Source of the DNA: an uncultured Anaeromyxobacter sp.
Lineage (GTDB): Bacteria; Myxococcota; Myxococcia; Myxococcales; Anaeromyxobacteraceae
Assembly (NCBI GenBank): GCA_903855945.1
Contig: CAIOAK010000149.1
Coordinates: forward strand, 1 to 61,553
Reading direction: 5' to 3'
DNA length: 61,553 nt
The first letter of the stretch is position 1. Every line of letters begins with the position of its first letter. A model generated the notes under the pieces. That model worked only from the letters and a program-made list of their open reading frames with translations. It did not search any database and was not told the DNA's origin. Made by a program: the position numbers and the translations under genes. Shown in pieces: positions 1 to 10,310 of the stretch.

Positions 1-348
1 GCCACCCCGTCTCGCCTGGCGGAAAGGCGGGCGACGCAGCGCTCACCCGGATCCCCCCTCGAAGCAGGCGCGCTCGAGTCGCCTTCGGCCCCGCATCCGA
101 CAGCCGGCGGGGGGCGCGACGCGACGAGCTGCCCGCAGGGGCGCCGGGACAAGAGCGGGTTCGGGCAACGGTGTGACCCGGCGCAGGACGGCCGAGCACA
201 CCCGAACCCGAGGACTGCTGCTCGGAGCGGCGCGCCCATCCCGCCGGCGGCCCCACGGACGCGGCGCCGAAGGCGATCCTCGATGCGACGCCGCGGCGCC
301 GAAGGCGACCCTCGACGCGACGCCGCGCCGCCGAAGGCGTTCCGAGCG
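1..348. other. Gene-poor left edge
   Basis: No convincing gene is seen in these 348 nt on either strand; the open frames here have no recognisable domain and look like GC-driven shadows. This is the region just downstream of ruvA, where ruvB often lies in other bacteria, but no ruvB sequence is visible. The stretch holds a short tandem repeat (264-339), and a related copy in the opposite orientation lies near 73-100 (core GCCTTCGGC). Confidence 0.5.
264..339. repeat. 32-bp tandem repeat, about 2.4 copies
   Basis: Two full 32-bp units (264-295 and 296-327) differ at two positions, and a partial third unit (328-339) follows. Each unit begins GCGCCGAAGGCGA and ends GCGACGCCGCG. The core CGCCGAAGGCG is nearly self-complementary, so each unit could fold as a small hairpin. 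It sits 9 nt from the ruvA stop codon and may act as an mRNA 3'-end structure, but no T-tract follows. Family unknown. Confidence 0.7.
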
Positions 349-939
349 TCAGCCTCGGAGCCTCTTCAACGCCTCCCGGAGCAGGTCGTCGAGCGTGCGC
401 CCCTCGGTGGCGCCGGCGAGCGCCTCCACCGCCAGGGTGGCCTGCTGCGGCCGGTAGCCGAGCCCGACGAGGGCCTGCTCGAGCTGTTCGCCGATGCCCC
501 CCTTGTGCGCGCCGGGGCGCGGGGATGCCGCCCGGGCCAGCGTCGCGAGCTTGTCCTTCAGCTCCACCACCAGCCGCTCGGCGGTCTTCTTGCCGATGCC
601 CGGCACCTTGGTGAGCCGGGCCACGTCGCCGGAGGCCACCGCGGCGGCGAGGTCTCGAGGCTCGATGCCGGAGAGGATGTTCTGCGCGGCGCGCGGGCCG
701 ACGTTCTTCACTCCGATGAGCTCGCGGAACACCGCCTCCTCCTCCTCGGTGGAGAAGCCGAAGAGGTCGAGGGCGTCCTCCCGGACGTGCATGTACGTCC
801 GGAGCCGGACCCGTGCACCGGGGGGAAGCGTTGCGAGGGTCGTGCCCGAGACGTGGAGCAGGTAGCCGACCCCGTTCACGTCGATGACCACCGCGCCGTC
901 CCGCTTCTCGACGACCATGCCTTCCAGGTGGGCGATCAT
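349..939 (-). CDS. ruvA: Holliday junction branch migration protein RuvA
   Basis: RuvA binds the four-way junction as a tetramer and loads RuvB helicase rings for branch migration in recombinational repair. The 196-residue product is full length. The N-terminal OB-fold opens MIAHLEG; two helix-hairpin-helix motifs are visible at [11 protein letters not shown] (about 79-89) and [12 protein letters not shown] (about 112-123); the C-terminal RuvB-binding domain contains [14 protein letters not shown] (about 161-174). The ATG overlaps the ruvC stop by 4 nt (ATGA), so the two are translationally coupled. No ruvB is seen in the remaining downstream sequence. Confidence 0.96.
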   Translation of the reverse strand: MIAHLEGMVVEKRDGAVVIDVNGVGYLLHVSGTTLATLPPGARVRLRTYMHVREDALDLFGFSTEEEEAVFRELIGVKNVGPRAAQNILSGIEPRDLAAAVASGDVARLTKVPGIGKKTAERLVVELKDKLATLARAASPRPGAHKGGIGEQLEQALVGLGYRPQQATLAVEALAGATEGRTLDDLLREALKRLRG

Positions 940-1463
940 GCCGTACCCCGGGTGCGTCGGCGCGGCGCCGGCGGAGGCGGCACGGCTGGACGGTGGGCTG
1001 CGCGGGACACGTGGCAGACCGCGAGCGCGATGGCGTCTGCCTCGTCGGCGAGCAGGGCGGTGACACCGAAGAGGGCGCGGGCCATGCGGATCATCTGCTC
1101 CTTCTCGGCGCGCCCGTTGCCCGTGAGGGCGAGCTTGGCCTGTTGCGGGGCGTACTCGGCCACCGGAAGCCCGGCGCGGGCCGCCGCGGCCAGCACCACC
1201 CCGCGCGCCTGCCCGAGCACGAGCGCCGAGCGGGGCGACACTCCTGCGAAGACCGTCTCCACCACGACGGCGTCGGCGTGCGCACGCGCGAAGAGGGCCT
1301 CGAGCCCGTCGAGGATGAGGGCGAGCCGGCGCGGCAGGTCGTGGTTGCCCGGGATGAGCACCCCCGACTCGACCACCCGGAGCCGGGAACCCGTCCTTGC
1401 CACCACGCCGTAGCCGCACCGCTGCGTACCGGGATCGACGCCGACGACCACCACGTCCCCCAT
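936..1463 (-). CDS. ruvC: Crossover junction endonuclease RuvC
   Basis: RuvC is the Holliday junction resolvase that nicks symmetric strands once RuvAB has moved the junction. The 175-residue product has the RNase H-like fold: first catalytic Asp in [14 protein letters not shown] (residues 6-19), catalytic Glu in VVVETVFAG (about 67-75), and the C-terminal acidic cluster [15 protein letters not shown] (about 137-151). A proline/arginine-rich tail follows. The ATG fits the conserved N-terminus exactly. It starts 4 nt after the MFS gene and overlaps ruvA, so the three are probably co-transcribed. Confidence 0.96.
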   Translation of the reverse strand: MGDVVVVGVDPGTQRCGYGVVARTGSRLRVVESGVLIPGNHDLPRRLALILDGLEALFARAHADAVVVETVFAGVSPRSALVLGQARGVVLAAAARAGLPVAEYAPQQAKLALTGNGRAEKEQMIRMARALFGVTALLADEADAIALAVCHVSRAAHRPAVPPPPAPRRRTRGTA

Positions 1464-1467
1464 CGTG

Positions 1468-2832
1468 TCACGGGTCTGAATGCCCGTCCAGTACCGGCTT
1501 CGTGAGCGCGAGAAGCCCCGCGGCGAGGGCCAGCACCGCCCCGGTCCCCAGCGCGAGCCGCCAGCCCAGGACGAAGGAGGTCCGCTCCCCCAGCTCGAAG
1601 AGCGCCCCTCCCGTGGCCACGCCGACGACCATCCCCACGTTGCGGGACGTCGCGAGCAGCCCTCCTCCCGATCCGAGCTTCGCGGGGGGAAGCACACCCA
1701 TGACGGTGCTGTTGTTGGGCGGCTGGAAGAACCCCATGCCCACTCCCTCCAGCACGAGTCCGGCCACGATCGACGGCATCGGTGTGCTCCCGTCGGCCGA
1801 GGCGAGCCACGCGAGCCCCGCGGCGATGGCCACCCCTCCCACGACCTGCGGCACACGCGGCCCGTACCGGTCGGAGATCCAGCCCGAGAGCGGAGAGGAG
1901 ATCATGAGCGAGATGGGGACGACCGTGAGCGTCGCGGCCAGACCCGCCTGCGAGAGCCCCTTCACGTCGGAGAGGAAGAAGGGGGAGAGCAGCGTCTGGT
2001 GGAAGATCGCCGCGTAGGAGAGCACCGCGGCGAGCAGTCCGAGCGAGATGGTCCGGTTCCCGAGAAGTTCCGGATCGACGAGCGGGGCGGTCTGGTTCCG
2101 CTCGACCCTCCGGAGGACGAACGCCGCCACCACCGCCGTGGCGAGCAGCGCGGCCGCCCACCTCCCGGAACGGGGCGCCATCTCGAGCGCCCCGATCCCG
2201 GTCGCGAGCGCCACCACCAGCCAGGCCGCGCCCGGAAGGTCGAACGGCGGGCGCGCCTCGTCCCGCTCGTCGGGGAGCACGCGCGAGGCCCAGATCGCGC
2301 CGGCCACGCCGACCGGCAGGTTGACGAGGAAGATGGCGTGCCACGAGGCGAACGAGAGGATGGCCCCTCCGACGGGTGCACCGGCGGTGAGGCCCGCGGC
2401 CACCACGCTCGACACCGCCCCCAGCGCCTGCCCCCTCTTCTCCCGCGGGAAGATCGACGTGACCACGGCGGGCCCCATCGACATCATCGCCGCCGCTCCC
2501 AGCGCCTGCACGGCGCGGGCCACGACGAGCACCGGCAGGGACCAGGACACGCCGCACAGCCCCGACCCCAGCGTGAAGAGGAGCATTCCGCCGGTGAAGA
2601 CCCGCCTGCGCCCCAGGACGTCGCCGAGCCGCCCGGCCGCGAGCATCGTCGCCGACAGCACGAGCAGGTAGACGCTCACCACCGCCTCGACGCCGCCGAT
2701 GGTGGACCCGAAGTGGGAGCGGATCGCGGGGAGCGCCACGTTGACGATGCTCCCGTCGAGCGTGGCCATGAACACGCCCACCGACACCGCGGAGAACCCC
2801 ACCCAGGGGGAGCGAGCGTTCGCGCCGGCCAT
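1468..2832 (-). CDS. MFS transporter, DHA2-type drug exporter
   Basis: A proton-driven multidrug exporter of the major facilitator superfamily, inner membrane, about 454 residues, with the hydrophobic profile expected of the 14-helix DHA2 group. Near the N-terminus FMATLDGSIVNVALP is the DHA2 helix-1 signature, and GRLGDVLGRRRVFTGG is motif A between helices 2 and 3. The chosen ATG gives a normal N-terminus; an in-frame GTG 30 nt upstream (2862) would add ten residues. It lies upstream of ruvC on the same strand with a 4-nt gap, so readthrough into ruvCA is likely although the functions are unrelated. Substrate cannot be told from sequence. Confidence 0.88.
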   Translation of the reverse strand: MAGANARSPWVGFSAVSVGVFMATLDGSIVNVALPAIRSHFGSTIGGVEAVVSVYLLVLSATMLAAGRLGDVLGRRRVFTGGMLLFTLGSGLCGVSWSLPVLVVARAVQALGAAAMMSMGPAVVTSIFPREKRGQALGAVSSVVAAGLTAGAPVGGAILSFASWHAIFLVNLPVGVAGAIWASRVLPDERDEARPPFDLPGAAWLVVALATGIGALEMAPRSGRWAAALLATAVVAAFVLRRVERNQTAPLVDPELLGNRTISLGLLAAVLSYAAIFHQTLLSPFFLSDVKGLSQAGLAATLTVVPISLMISSPLSGWISDRYGPRVPQVVGGVAIAAGLAWLASADGSTPMPSIVAGLVLEGVGMGFFQPPNNSTVMGVLPPAKLGSGGGLLATSRNVGMVVGVATGGALFELGERTSFVLGWRLALGTGAVLALAAGLLALTKPVLDGHSDP

Positions 2833-2890
2833 CGAACGGCGGAGGGTATCCCTTTTTCCCACCCCCGGGGCCCGTTATGTTCCCCCGCCC

Positions 2891-4273
2891 GTGCCGTTCC
2901 CCCCGTCCATCCGCGCCGAGGCGCGCGCGCTCCTGCGCCTCGCCGTTCCGCTGGCGCTCGCCAACGCGGGGCAGTCGCTCATGACGGTGGTGGACGCGGC
3001 GGTGGTCGGCCGGGCCGGCGCGGCGCAGCTCGCCGGCGTCGGGCTCGGCTCGCTCCTCTTCTTCGCGGTCACCGTCCTCGGGATGGGCACGATGATGGGG
3101 CTCGACCCGCTGGTGTCCCAGGCGCTCGGGGCGGGAGACGGGACGCGCGCACGCCACTTCCTCTGGCAGGGTGCCTGGCTCTCGCTCCTCCTCGGCACCG
3201 CGCTCGCCCTCCCGCTCTGCTTCGCGCCGCGGGCGCTCGGTCCGCTCGGGATCGCACCCGACGTGGCGGCGCAGGCCTCCGGCCACCTGCTGGCCCGGCT
3301 GCCGGGGCTCCCCGCCTTCCTCTTCTTCTTCGCGGCCCGCTCCTACCTCCAGGGATCGAACGCCCCCCGCGCCGTCCTCCTCTCCGCGGTGGTCGCGAAC
3401 GTCGTGAACCTGCTCCTCGACGTGCTTCTCGTCTTCGGCGGGGAGGGGCTCTCGCCGGGATGGGGCCCGCTCCGGGCCGTTCCGGCGCTCGGTGCCACCG
3501 GCTCCGGGATCGCCACCACCGTGGCCGCCTGGGTCCAGGCGGCGTTCGTGGCCTGGGCGGCGGGACGGATCCCGGTCCGCGGGCGCTGGGTGCGACGGCC
3601 GGTCGCGGCGGAGATGTCACTGGCAGTGAAAATCGGGGCGCCCATCGGCCTGCACATGGGCGTCGAGGTCGGGCTCTTCGCGCTCGTCGGGCTGCTGGCC
3701 GGCCGGCTGGGGGCCGTCCCCATGGCCGCCCACCAGGTGGCCCTCGCGCTCGCCTCCTTCTCCTTCAACGCCGCCGTGGGCATCGGGAACGCCGGCTCGG
3801 TGCGGGTGGGCTGGGCGGTGGGATCCCGGGACACCCCGGCGGCCCGCCGCGCCGGGCTCGTCACCTTCGGCCTCGGCGCCGCCGTCATGTCCACCTGGGG
3901 CCTCGCCTTCCTCCTCTTCCCGGAGGTCTTCGCCCGGCTCATGAGCTCCGACCCCGCGGTGGTCGCCATGGCCACGCCGCTGTTGCGCGTGGCCGGGGTG
4001 TTCCAGGTGTCGGACGGCATCCAGGCCATCGGGGCGGGCGTCCTGCGGGGCGCGGGCGACACCCGCTTCACCCTGTGGGCCAACCTGGTGGGGCACTGGG
4101 CCCTGGGCATGCCCGCGGCGCTCGGGCTGGGACTCGTGGCCGGCTGGGGGATCACCGGGCTCTGGTGGGGGCTGCTCATCGGCCTCTCCGCGGTGGCGGT
4201 CGCCCTCTTCGCCCGCTTCCGGAGGATCTCCTCCCGGGAGATACTCCCGATCCGGGGGGCCCACGCCGGATGA
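2891..4273 (+). CDS. MATE family efflux transporter
   Basis: A cation-coupled multidrug and toxin extrusion transporter (NorM/DinF-like), inner membrane. About 460 residues with twelve hydrophobic helices in two homologous halves; the N-terminal half opens RLAVPLALANAGQSLMTVVD, typical of MatE. I use the GTG at 2891 because it gives the family length. No clear Shine-Dalgarno precedes it; a TATGTT hexamer lies 9 nt upstream, so the mRNA may be almost leaderless. It diverges from the MFS gene across only about 58 nt, giving two exporters back to back. Codons at residues 243-249 contain an unusual palindrome (3617-3629). Confidence 0.88.
   Translation: MPFPPSIRAEARALLRLAVPLALANAGQSLMTVVDAAVVGRAGAAQLAGVGLGSLLFFAVTVLGMGTMMGLDPLVSQALGAGDGTRARHFLWQGAWLSLLLGTALALPLCFAPRALGPLGIAPDVAAQASGHLLARLPGLPAFLFFFAARSYLQGSNAPRAVLLSAVVANVVNLLLDVLLVFGGEGLSPGWGPLRAVPALGATGSGIATTVAAWVQAAFVAWAAGRIPVRGRWVRRPVAAEMSLAVKIGAPIGLHMGVEVGLFALVGLLAGRLGAVPMAAHQVALALASFSFNAAVGIGNAGSVRVGWAVGSRDTPAARRAGLVTFGLGAAVMSTWGLAFLLFPEVFARLMSSDPAVVAMATPLLRVAGVFQVSDGIQAIGAGVLRGAGDTRFTLWANLVGHWALGMPAALGLGLVAGWGITGLWWGLLIGLSAVAVALFARFRRISSREILPIRGAHAG
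3617..3629. repeat. Intragenic palindrome TCACTGGCAGTGA
   Basis: A perfect dyad with 6-nt arms around one central base, inside the MATE gene. The same 13-mer, extended to TCACTGGCAGTGAAA, recurs at 15982-15996 within deoB, and a TCACT-N3-AGTGA variant occurs at 11002-11014. It is written with TCA and GCA codons, which are rare here, suggesting selection on the DNA itself. Confidence 0.5.
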
Positions 4274-4318
4274 GGACGTGAACCGGCGGGCCTGAACCGG
4301 CAAGGGAGGAGGAGCGAC

Positions 4319-6352
<2,034 letters not shown>

Positions 6353-6371
6353 CCGCGGGGAGCTGCCGCGC

Positions 6372-7142
6372 TCACCGCCCGGTGGCGCGTCGCACGGCCT
6401 CGCGGGCCACGCCGGGGCGGTTGCTCACCACCGCCGCCGCACCCGCGCGAGCGAGTCGCTCCACCTCGCCGGGCTCGTCCACCGTCCAGACCAGCACCGC
6501 GAGCCCGTCCCGAGAGCAGGCGCCGATGCGCTCGTCGGTGGCGAGCGTGCGCGGCAGGTGGAGGGCCGAAGGGCGGAGCGCCCGGACGGCCAGGCTCGCC
6601 CTCGCCCAGGCCAGCGCCCCGCGCTCCACGAGCAGGCCGGTGGCGACGTCGGGGGCGAGCGTGCGGAACGCGCCGAGGAGCGACACCGCGAAGGAGGAGA
6701 CGATGACCCGGGACTCGGCCCCGTGCTGCCGGAGCGTCCGGACCACCTCCACCGCCAGCCCGGGATCGGGGATGCGCCCGCTCTTCAGCTCGACGTTGAC
6801 GACCGCTCCGGGGAAGGCCGTGAGCACCTCCGCGAGCGTGGGAATCCGCTCGCCGGCGAAGCCCTCCCCGCGCCAGCGCCCCACGTCGAGCTCCCGCAGC
6901 CGGGCGAGCGGCGCGGTCGCGACCCGGCGCGGCGACTGGCCGGTGCGCGCGACGTCGGCGTCGTGGATCACCACCGCCTCGCCCGTCCCGCAGCGCCACA
7001 CGTCGAGCTCGAATCCGTCCGCCCCCTGCTCCATCGCCATCCGGAAGGCGGCCAGCGTGTTCTCCGGAGCATCGGCGCTCGCCCCGCGGTGTCCGAGGAC
7101 GAGCGGTCGGCCGGGGGTGGAAGGGTAGTCGGCGGGGCTCAA
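6372..7142 (-). CDS. Glycerophosphodiester phosphodiesterase family protein
   Basis: A 256-residue GDPD-fold enzyme, probably hydrolysing glycerophosphodiesters to glycerol-3-phosphate and an alcohol. Catalytic signatures are [14 protein letters not shown] (substrate His and Glu, about 16-29), FELDVW (metal-binding Glu/Asp) and [11 protein letters not shown] (second His); VVNVELKSG carries the conserved Glu and Lys. No signal peptide is seen, so it is probably cytoplasmic. The only usable start is TTG at 7142, just 20 nt from the divergent tatA start, so the two genes share an extremely short control region. It converges on the DUF255 gene. Confidence 0.9.
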   Translation of the reverse strand: MSPADYPSTPGRPLVLGHRGASADAPENTLAAFRMAMEQGADGFELDVWRCGTGEAVVIHDADVARTGQSPRRVATAPLARLRELDVGRWRGEGFAGERIPTLAEVLTAFPGAVVNVELKSGRIPDPGLAVEVVRTLRQHGAESRVIVSSFAVSLLGAFRTLAPDVATGLLVERGALAWARASLAVRALRPSALHLPRTLATDERIGACSRDGLAVLVWTVDEPGEVERLARAGAAAVVSNRPGVAREAVRRATGR

Positions 7143-7162
7143 GCCGGGATATGCTAACTCCC
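7143..7162. promoter_or_regulatory. 20-nt divergent control region, GDPD / tatA
   Basis: Only 20 nt separate the two divergent start codons. TATGCT (7150-7155) lies 7 nt before the tatA ATG, in place for a -10 element of a leaderless mRNA; its -35 must lie inside the GDPD coding region. No Shine-Dalgarno is visible for either gene. Confidence 0.4.
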
Positions 7163-7402
7163 ATGCGACTCGGTTTTGGGGAGATTCTGGTCGTCCTGGT
7201 CGTGGTGCTGCTCATCTTCGGGGCCGCCAAGATCCCGCAACTTGGCGACGCCCTCGGGAAGGGCATCCGGAACTTCCGGAAGGCCACCGGCGGCGACGAT
7301 GCCATCGACGTCACCCCACCCAAGGGGGATCCGGACCAGATCGCCGGCGCCCAGGGTGCCGCCGCCGCGCCGAAGGCCGCCGCCGAATCGAAGAAGGTGT
7401 AG
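7163..7402 (+). CDS. tatA: Sec-independent translocase protein TatA (copy 1)
   Basis: TatA oligomerises to form the twin-arginine export path for folded proteins. The 79-residue product has one N-terminal membrane helix ([17 protein letters not shown]), the FG hinge and an amphipathic helix ([17 protein letters not shown]) with an acidic, alanine-rich tail. I chose the second of two in-frame ATGs because the paralog at 34350 begins with the same MRLGFGEIL. The polar residue usual near position 8 in the helix is represented by Glu7. No tatB or tatC is nearby. Confidence 0.92.
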   Translation: MRLGFGEILVVLVVVLLIFGAAKIPQLGDALGKGIRNFRKATGGDDAIDVTPPKGDPDQIAGAQGAAAAPKAAAESKKV

Positions 7403-7409
7403 GGCGCGG

Positions 7410-8453
7410 TCACGGCCCCTGCGGCGCGACCGGGTCGATGCGGAACCGGATCGCGCCCGGGTCGCCGGCCGGCATCGGGAATACCGCCAGGAAGGGCATG
7501 TCACGACCCGGCTCGATCCGCCCCGGGGCTCTCGAATCCACGAGAAGCCGCAGCGCCAGGAGATCGTCGGGGGAGGTCGCGAGGGCGACCTCCTCGGCGC
7601 TGGGCACGGCGCCGGCAGCCACCACCGCGGATCCCAGCGGGGCTCCCCCGCGCTCCAGGTGAACCCGGACCGCCAGGGGACCGTTCACCGGTTGGCTCGC
7701 CCGGACCACGCCCCGCACGAAGAGGACCGGGGCTCCGCGCGTCCCCTCGTAGACGCCGCTCGCCACCGATCCCACGTGGAAGGCCGGCCCGTCGGCTCGA
7801 CCTGAGCGCAGGAAGCTCCCGACCGTGTCGCCGCGCCACCACAGCACGATCCCGAGCGTGACGACGGGGAGCGCCGCCAGCGAGAGGAGGTTCATCGCCA
7901 GGGCGCGGGTCCGCGCCGGGCGGATGGGCGCGGACTCGGTGGGCGCGGGCGGCGCGATGGCCGGCGACGGCACCGGCACCGGGACCGGCGGAAGCGCGGG
8001 AGCGAGCGGAACACCCTGCGTCGTCTCCTCCTCGTGGAGGTCGAGACGCGCCAGATCCACCTCGTGGAACCCGTCCGGTCCCACCCGGATCGGGGTGACC
8101 GGCTCCGGGTCGCCCCAGCGCGCCAGCGATTCCCGGATGGGAATCGAAGCGGTGCGCTCCTCGAGGGAGAGACCCTGGGTGGGGGCGGCGAACCCGGCGA
8201 AGGGGTCATCCGCGACGGGGCGCGTCGAACCCGGGTCCGTCCCGGGCCGGCCCGCATCCTCGAGGGCGCCGGCTGGCCATCCCCCCGTCCCGCCGGGGTC
8301 GTGGATCTCCTGCGTGGTCTCGTCCTGCGGAGGAGCCGGCGCGACGGAGAAGGTCTCGCCACAACGGGTGCACCGGACGCGCGCCCCCCGCGGACCCACC
8401 TTCTCGTCGGGCACCCGGAACCGGGTGGCGCAGGCGGAGCAGGCGACGATCAT
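7410..8453 (-). CDS. MJ0042-type zinc-ribbon membrane protein with DUF3426-like tail
   Basis: A 347-residue protein beginning MIVACSACATRFRVPDEKV, with paired CxxC motifs (CSAC near residue 5 and CTRC near residue 28) that match the MJ0042 zinc ribbon common in Deltaproteobacteria. A long Pro/Thr/Glu-rich linker follows, then one membrane helix (LLSLAALPVVTLGIVLWW) and a beta-rich C-terminal domain of about 150 residues resembling DUF3426. The layout suggests a cytoplasmic zinc ribbon tied to a periplasmic domain. The ATG directly precedes the conserved ribbon. Function unknown. Confidence 0.82.
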   Translation of the reverse strand: MIVACSACATRFRVPDEKVGPRGARVRCTRCGETFSVAPAPPQDETTQEIHDPGGTGGWPAGALEDAGRPGTDPGSTRPVADDPFAGFAAPTQGLSLEERTASIPIRESLARWGDPEPVTPIRVGPDGFHEVDLARLDLHEEETTQGVPLAPALPPVPVPVPSPAIAPPAPTESAPIRPARTRALAMNLLSLAALPVVTLGIVLWWRGDTVGSFLRSGRADGPAFHVGSVASGVYEGTRGAPVLFVRGVVRASQPVNGPLAVRVHLERGGAPLGSAVVAAGAVPSAEEVALATSPDDLLALRLLVDSRAPGRIEPGRDMPFLAVFPMPAGDPGAIRFRIDPVAPQGP

Positions 8454-8497
8454 GCCGTGATTCCAGGCATCCCCCGCGAAGGTAGCACCGCTTCTTC

Positions 8498-8526
8498 TTG
8501 ACACACAACGTCGAGATCGAAAGAAT
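8498..8526 (+). promoter_or_regulatory. Sigma-70-like promoter of phaR
   Basis: TTGACA (8498-8503), a 17-nt spacer and AAGAAT (8521-8526, 4 of 6 matches to TATAAT). It gives a transcript start near 8533, inside a palindrome, and a leader of about 50 nt. Among the best consensus promoters in the window. Confidence 0.6.
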
Positions 8527-8540
8527 GCCGCACTGCGGCA
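8526..8540. promoter_or_regulatory. Dyad operator candidate TGCCGCA-C-TGCGGCA
   Basis: A perfect inverted repeat with 7-nt arms and a 1-nt centre, overlapping the end of the -10 element and the predicted transcript start of phaR. PhaR proteins studied in other bacteria bind TGC/GCA-type dyads and repress their own gene, so this is a plausible autoregulatory operator. The link to PhaR is inference. Confidence 0.55.
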
Positions 8541-8581
8541 GGAATCTCCCCGCCACGCATGCCCGAGGGGATCGGATCTCG

Positions 8582-9142
8582 ATGAGCGACCAGCAAACGG
8601 CCGACGCGGACGCGACCTCTCCGGGGCGTGAACCGAAGGTGATCAAGCGGTACGCGAACCGCAAGCTCTACGACACCGTGGAGTCGCGGTACGTCACGCT
8701 GGAGGAGATCGCCGGGATGGTGAAGGCGGGCGCCGAGGTCCGGATCGTGGACAACCGCACCAAGGAAGACCTGACGAGCGTCACCCTCGCCCAGATCATC
8801 TTCGAGGAGGAGAAGAAGACCTCCAAGATGAGCCTGCGCACGCTGAAGGATCTCATCCGCCACGGCGGGGAGCGGGCCCAGCAGATCGTGGAGGATGCGC
8901 AGGCCGACATCCGCGACCGGGTCCACACCCTCATCCCCCGCGTGCAGGCCACGGGCGACCGGGCCAAGGATCTCGTGGCCGCCTCCCAGGAGGCCGTCTC
9001 CCAGTTCCAGCGCCGCATCGACGAGCGGGTCCGCGCCGCGGTGGACGGGGTGGCCAACCTCCCCGAACTGCGCCGCGACCTGCAGCAGCTCTCCACGCGG
9101 CTCGAGGAACTCGAGCGGCGTCTCTCCGATCTCGACCGGTAG
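8582..9142 (+). CDS. phaR: Polyhydroxyalkanoate synthesis regulator-like DNA-binding protein
   Basis: A 186-residue member of the PhaR/PHB-accumulation regulator family. Its N-terminal DNA-binding domain contains the signature IKRYANRKLYDTVESRYVTL (about 22-41) and EVRIVDNRTKEDLT. The C-terminal half is a long amphipathic helix with heptads (LQQLSTRLEELERRLSDL), which could bind granule surface or phasin. Family members sense PHA granules and repress phasin genes. No phaC, phaA or phaB lies in the window, so the target is uncertain. I chose the ATG at 8582 since residues upstream are not conserved in character; a longer start at 8525 is possible. Confidence 0.82.
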   Translation: MSDQQTADADATSPGREPKVIKRYANRKLYDTVESRYVTLEEIAGMVKAGAEVRIVDNRTKEDLTSVTLAQIIFEEEKKTSKMSLRTLKDLIRHGGERAQQIVEDAQADIRDRVHTLIPRVQATGDRAKDLVAASQEAVSQFQRRIDERVRAAVDGVANLPELRRDLQQLSTRLEELERRLSDLDR

Positions 9143-9151
9143 CCGATTCTC

Positions 9152-9922
9152 TCAGGGCGCGGCCGGGCGGTCCCAGACCGCGCGGGCGATCTCCGCGAGC
9201 GCGAGCGCACCGGTAGACCGCGGGGCGTACTCGAAGATGGTCCGCCCGTGGCTCTGGGCCTCGTCGATCTTCACCGAGAACCCGAGCGGGGCCGACAGCT
9301 TTCCGGGGAACCGCTCCCGCAGCTTCTCCAGGATCTCGGCGGCGAGCTGCGTCTTCCGGTAGAGGGTGGGGACGACCAGCGTGATCTCCGGGCTCCGACC
9401 GGTCTCCTGCTGCAGCGTCTCGAGGCTTGCCAGGATCTCGGCGCACCCGTCGAGCGCCAGGTAGGTGAGCCCCACCGGGAGGACCACCTCGGTCGCCGCG
9501 CGCAGGACGTTCTCGGTGACGAGCGAGACCGACGGCGGCGCATCGAGCAGGACCGCGTCCCAGACTCCGTCCGGGATCTCGTCGAGCCGGCGGCGCAGCC
9601 GGTCGGCCCGGTCCGGGAAGGCGGCCACCTCCACCGGGAACCCGGCCAGCTCCTTGTTGGCGGCCAGGAGGTCGAGCCCCGGCACCCCGGTCGGCCGGGC
9701 CACGTCGCGCACGGAGAGCGAGTCCCGCAGGAGCACGTCCCGGATGGTGGGAGTGAGGCCGCGCACGTCCACGCCGAGCGCCTTGCCGGCGTGCCCCTGG
9801 GTGTCGAGATCGGCGACCAGCACCCGCTTCCCGCGCTCCGTGGCGATCCAGGCCGCGGTGTTCACGCAGAGCGTGGTCTTGCAGGTGCCGCCCTTCTCGT
9901 TGACGAAGGCGATGCGCCGCAT
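9152..9922 (-). CDS. Orphan ParA/MinD-family ATPase
   Basis: A 256-residue ParA-type ATPase. The deviant Walker A is FVNEKGGTCKTTLCVN (residues 7-22) with the signature lysine present; Walker A' is VLVADLDTQGHAGKAL and Walker B is VLLDAPPSV. There is no HTH domain and no ParB or parS nearby, so it is not the chromosome segregation ParA. A small coiled-coil gene lies just upstream on the same strand (21-nt gap). Such ATPase plus small partner pairs position cargo such as plasmids, chemoreceptor arrays, carboxysomes or granules. It converges on phaR, which makes PHA granules a reasonable cargo guess. Confidence 0.88.
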   Translation of the reverse strand: MRRIAFVNEKGGTCKTTLCVNTAAWIATERGKRVLVADLDTQGHAGKALGVDVRGLTPTIRDVLLRDSLSVRDVARPTGVPGLDLLAANKELAGFPVEVAAFPDRADRLRRRLDEIPDGVWDAVLLDAPPSVSLVTENVLRAATEVVLPVGLTYLALDGCAEILASLETLQQETGRSPEITLVVPTLYRKTQLAAEILEKLRERFPGKLSAPLGFSVKIDEAQSHGRTIFEYAPRSTGALALAEIARAVWDRPAAP

Positions 9923-9943
9923 GGGGAAGCGTCCGGCGCGGCC

Positions 9944-10270
9944 CTAGGCCCCGCCCTCGGCGTCCTTCTCGGCGTCGTCGTCCTCGCGCCCCTCGGCGCG
10001 GGCCAGGCGGGCCGACAGACCGTCGAGCAGCTCCTCCATCTCCACGAGGCGCCGCTTCAGCTCGTCGAGGTCGCGCGACGAGGGAACCTGCGCGGCGTCG
10101 AGAGCGGCTCGCGCCACCCGGTCGATGCGCTCGCGCGCCTCCCCGGCGGCCGCGAGGATCGTCTGGAGGGCGGCGCCGGCCACCTCGGGGGAGAGGACGC
10201 GACCGACCTGGCGCTCACCGGCGGCGCGCGCCTGGCGCAGGATCGGATGGTCGAGGAGCGTGCGGAGCAT
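9944..10270 (-). CDS. Small coiled-coil protein, possible ParA partner / phasin-like
   Basis: A 108-residue protein I cannot place in a named family. An alanine-rich amphipathic helical region (LQTILAAAGEARERIDRVAR) is followed by a leucine-heptad segment (LDELKRRLVEMEELLDGL, about 68-85) and a very acidic tail (EGREDDDAEKDAEGG). The build is like phasins and PhaF/PhaI-type granule proteins, and also like the adaptor proteins of ParA-based positioning systems. It probably forms an operon with the parA gene downstream. The ATG fits the start of the helical region. Confidence 0.6.
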   Translation of the reverse strand: MLRTLLDHPILRQARAAGERQVGRVLSPEVAGAALQTILAAAGEARERIDRVARAALDAAQVPSSRDLDELKRRLVEMEELLDGLSARLARAEGREDDDAEKDAEGGA

Positions 10271-10310
10271 GTGGACTTCTCCCCCCCTCGACGTTAGCTT
10301 GTCAAGCGTC

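Noticed and set aside
3617-3629. parS-like site
   Set aside because: The half-sites resemble TTTCAC/GTGAAA, but the 5-nt insertion between them is incompatible with the contiguous ParB site TGTTTCACGTGAAACA.
1480-4281. A 933-codon open frame on the plus strand across the MFS and MATE genes
   Set aside because: It is antisense to the clearly conserved MFS frame and then out of frame with MATE; its translation is low-complexity Arg/Gly/Pro sequence without domains. A shadow produced by high GC.
9152-9922. Chromosome partition locus (parAB)
   Set aside because: No ParB, no parS and no origin features are nearby; the ATPase is an orphan.
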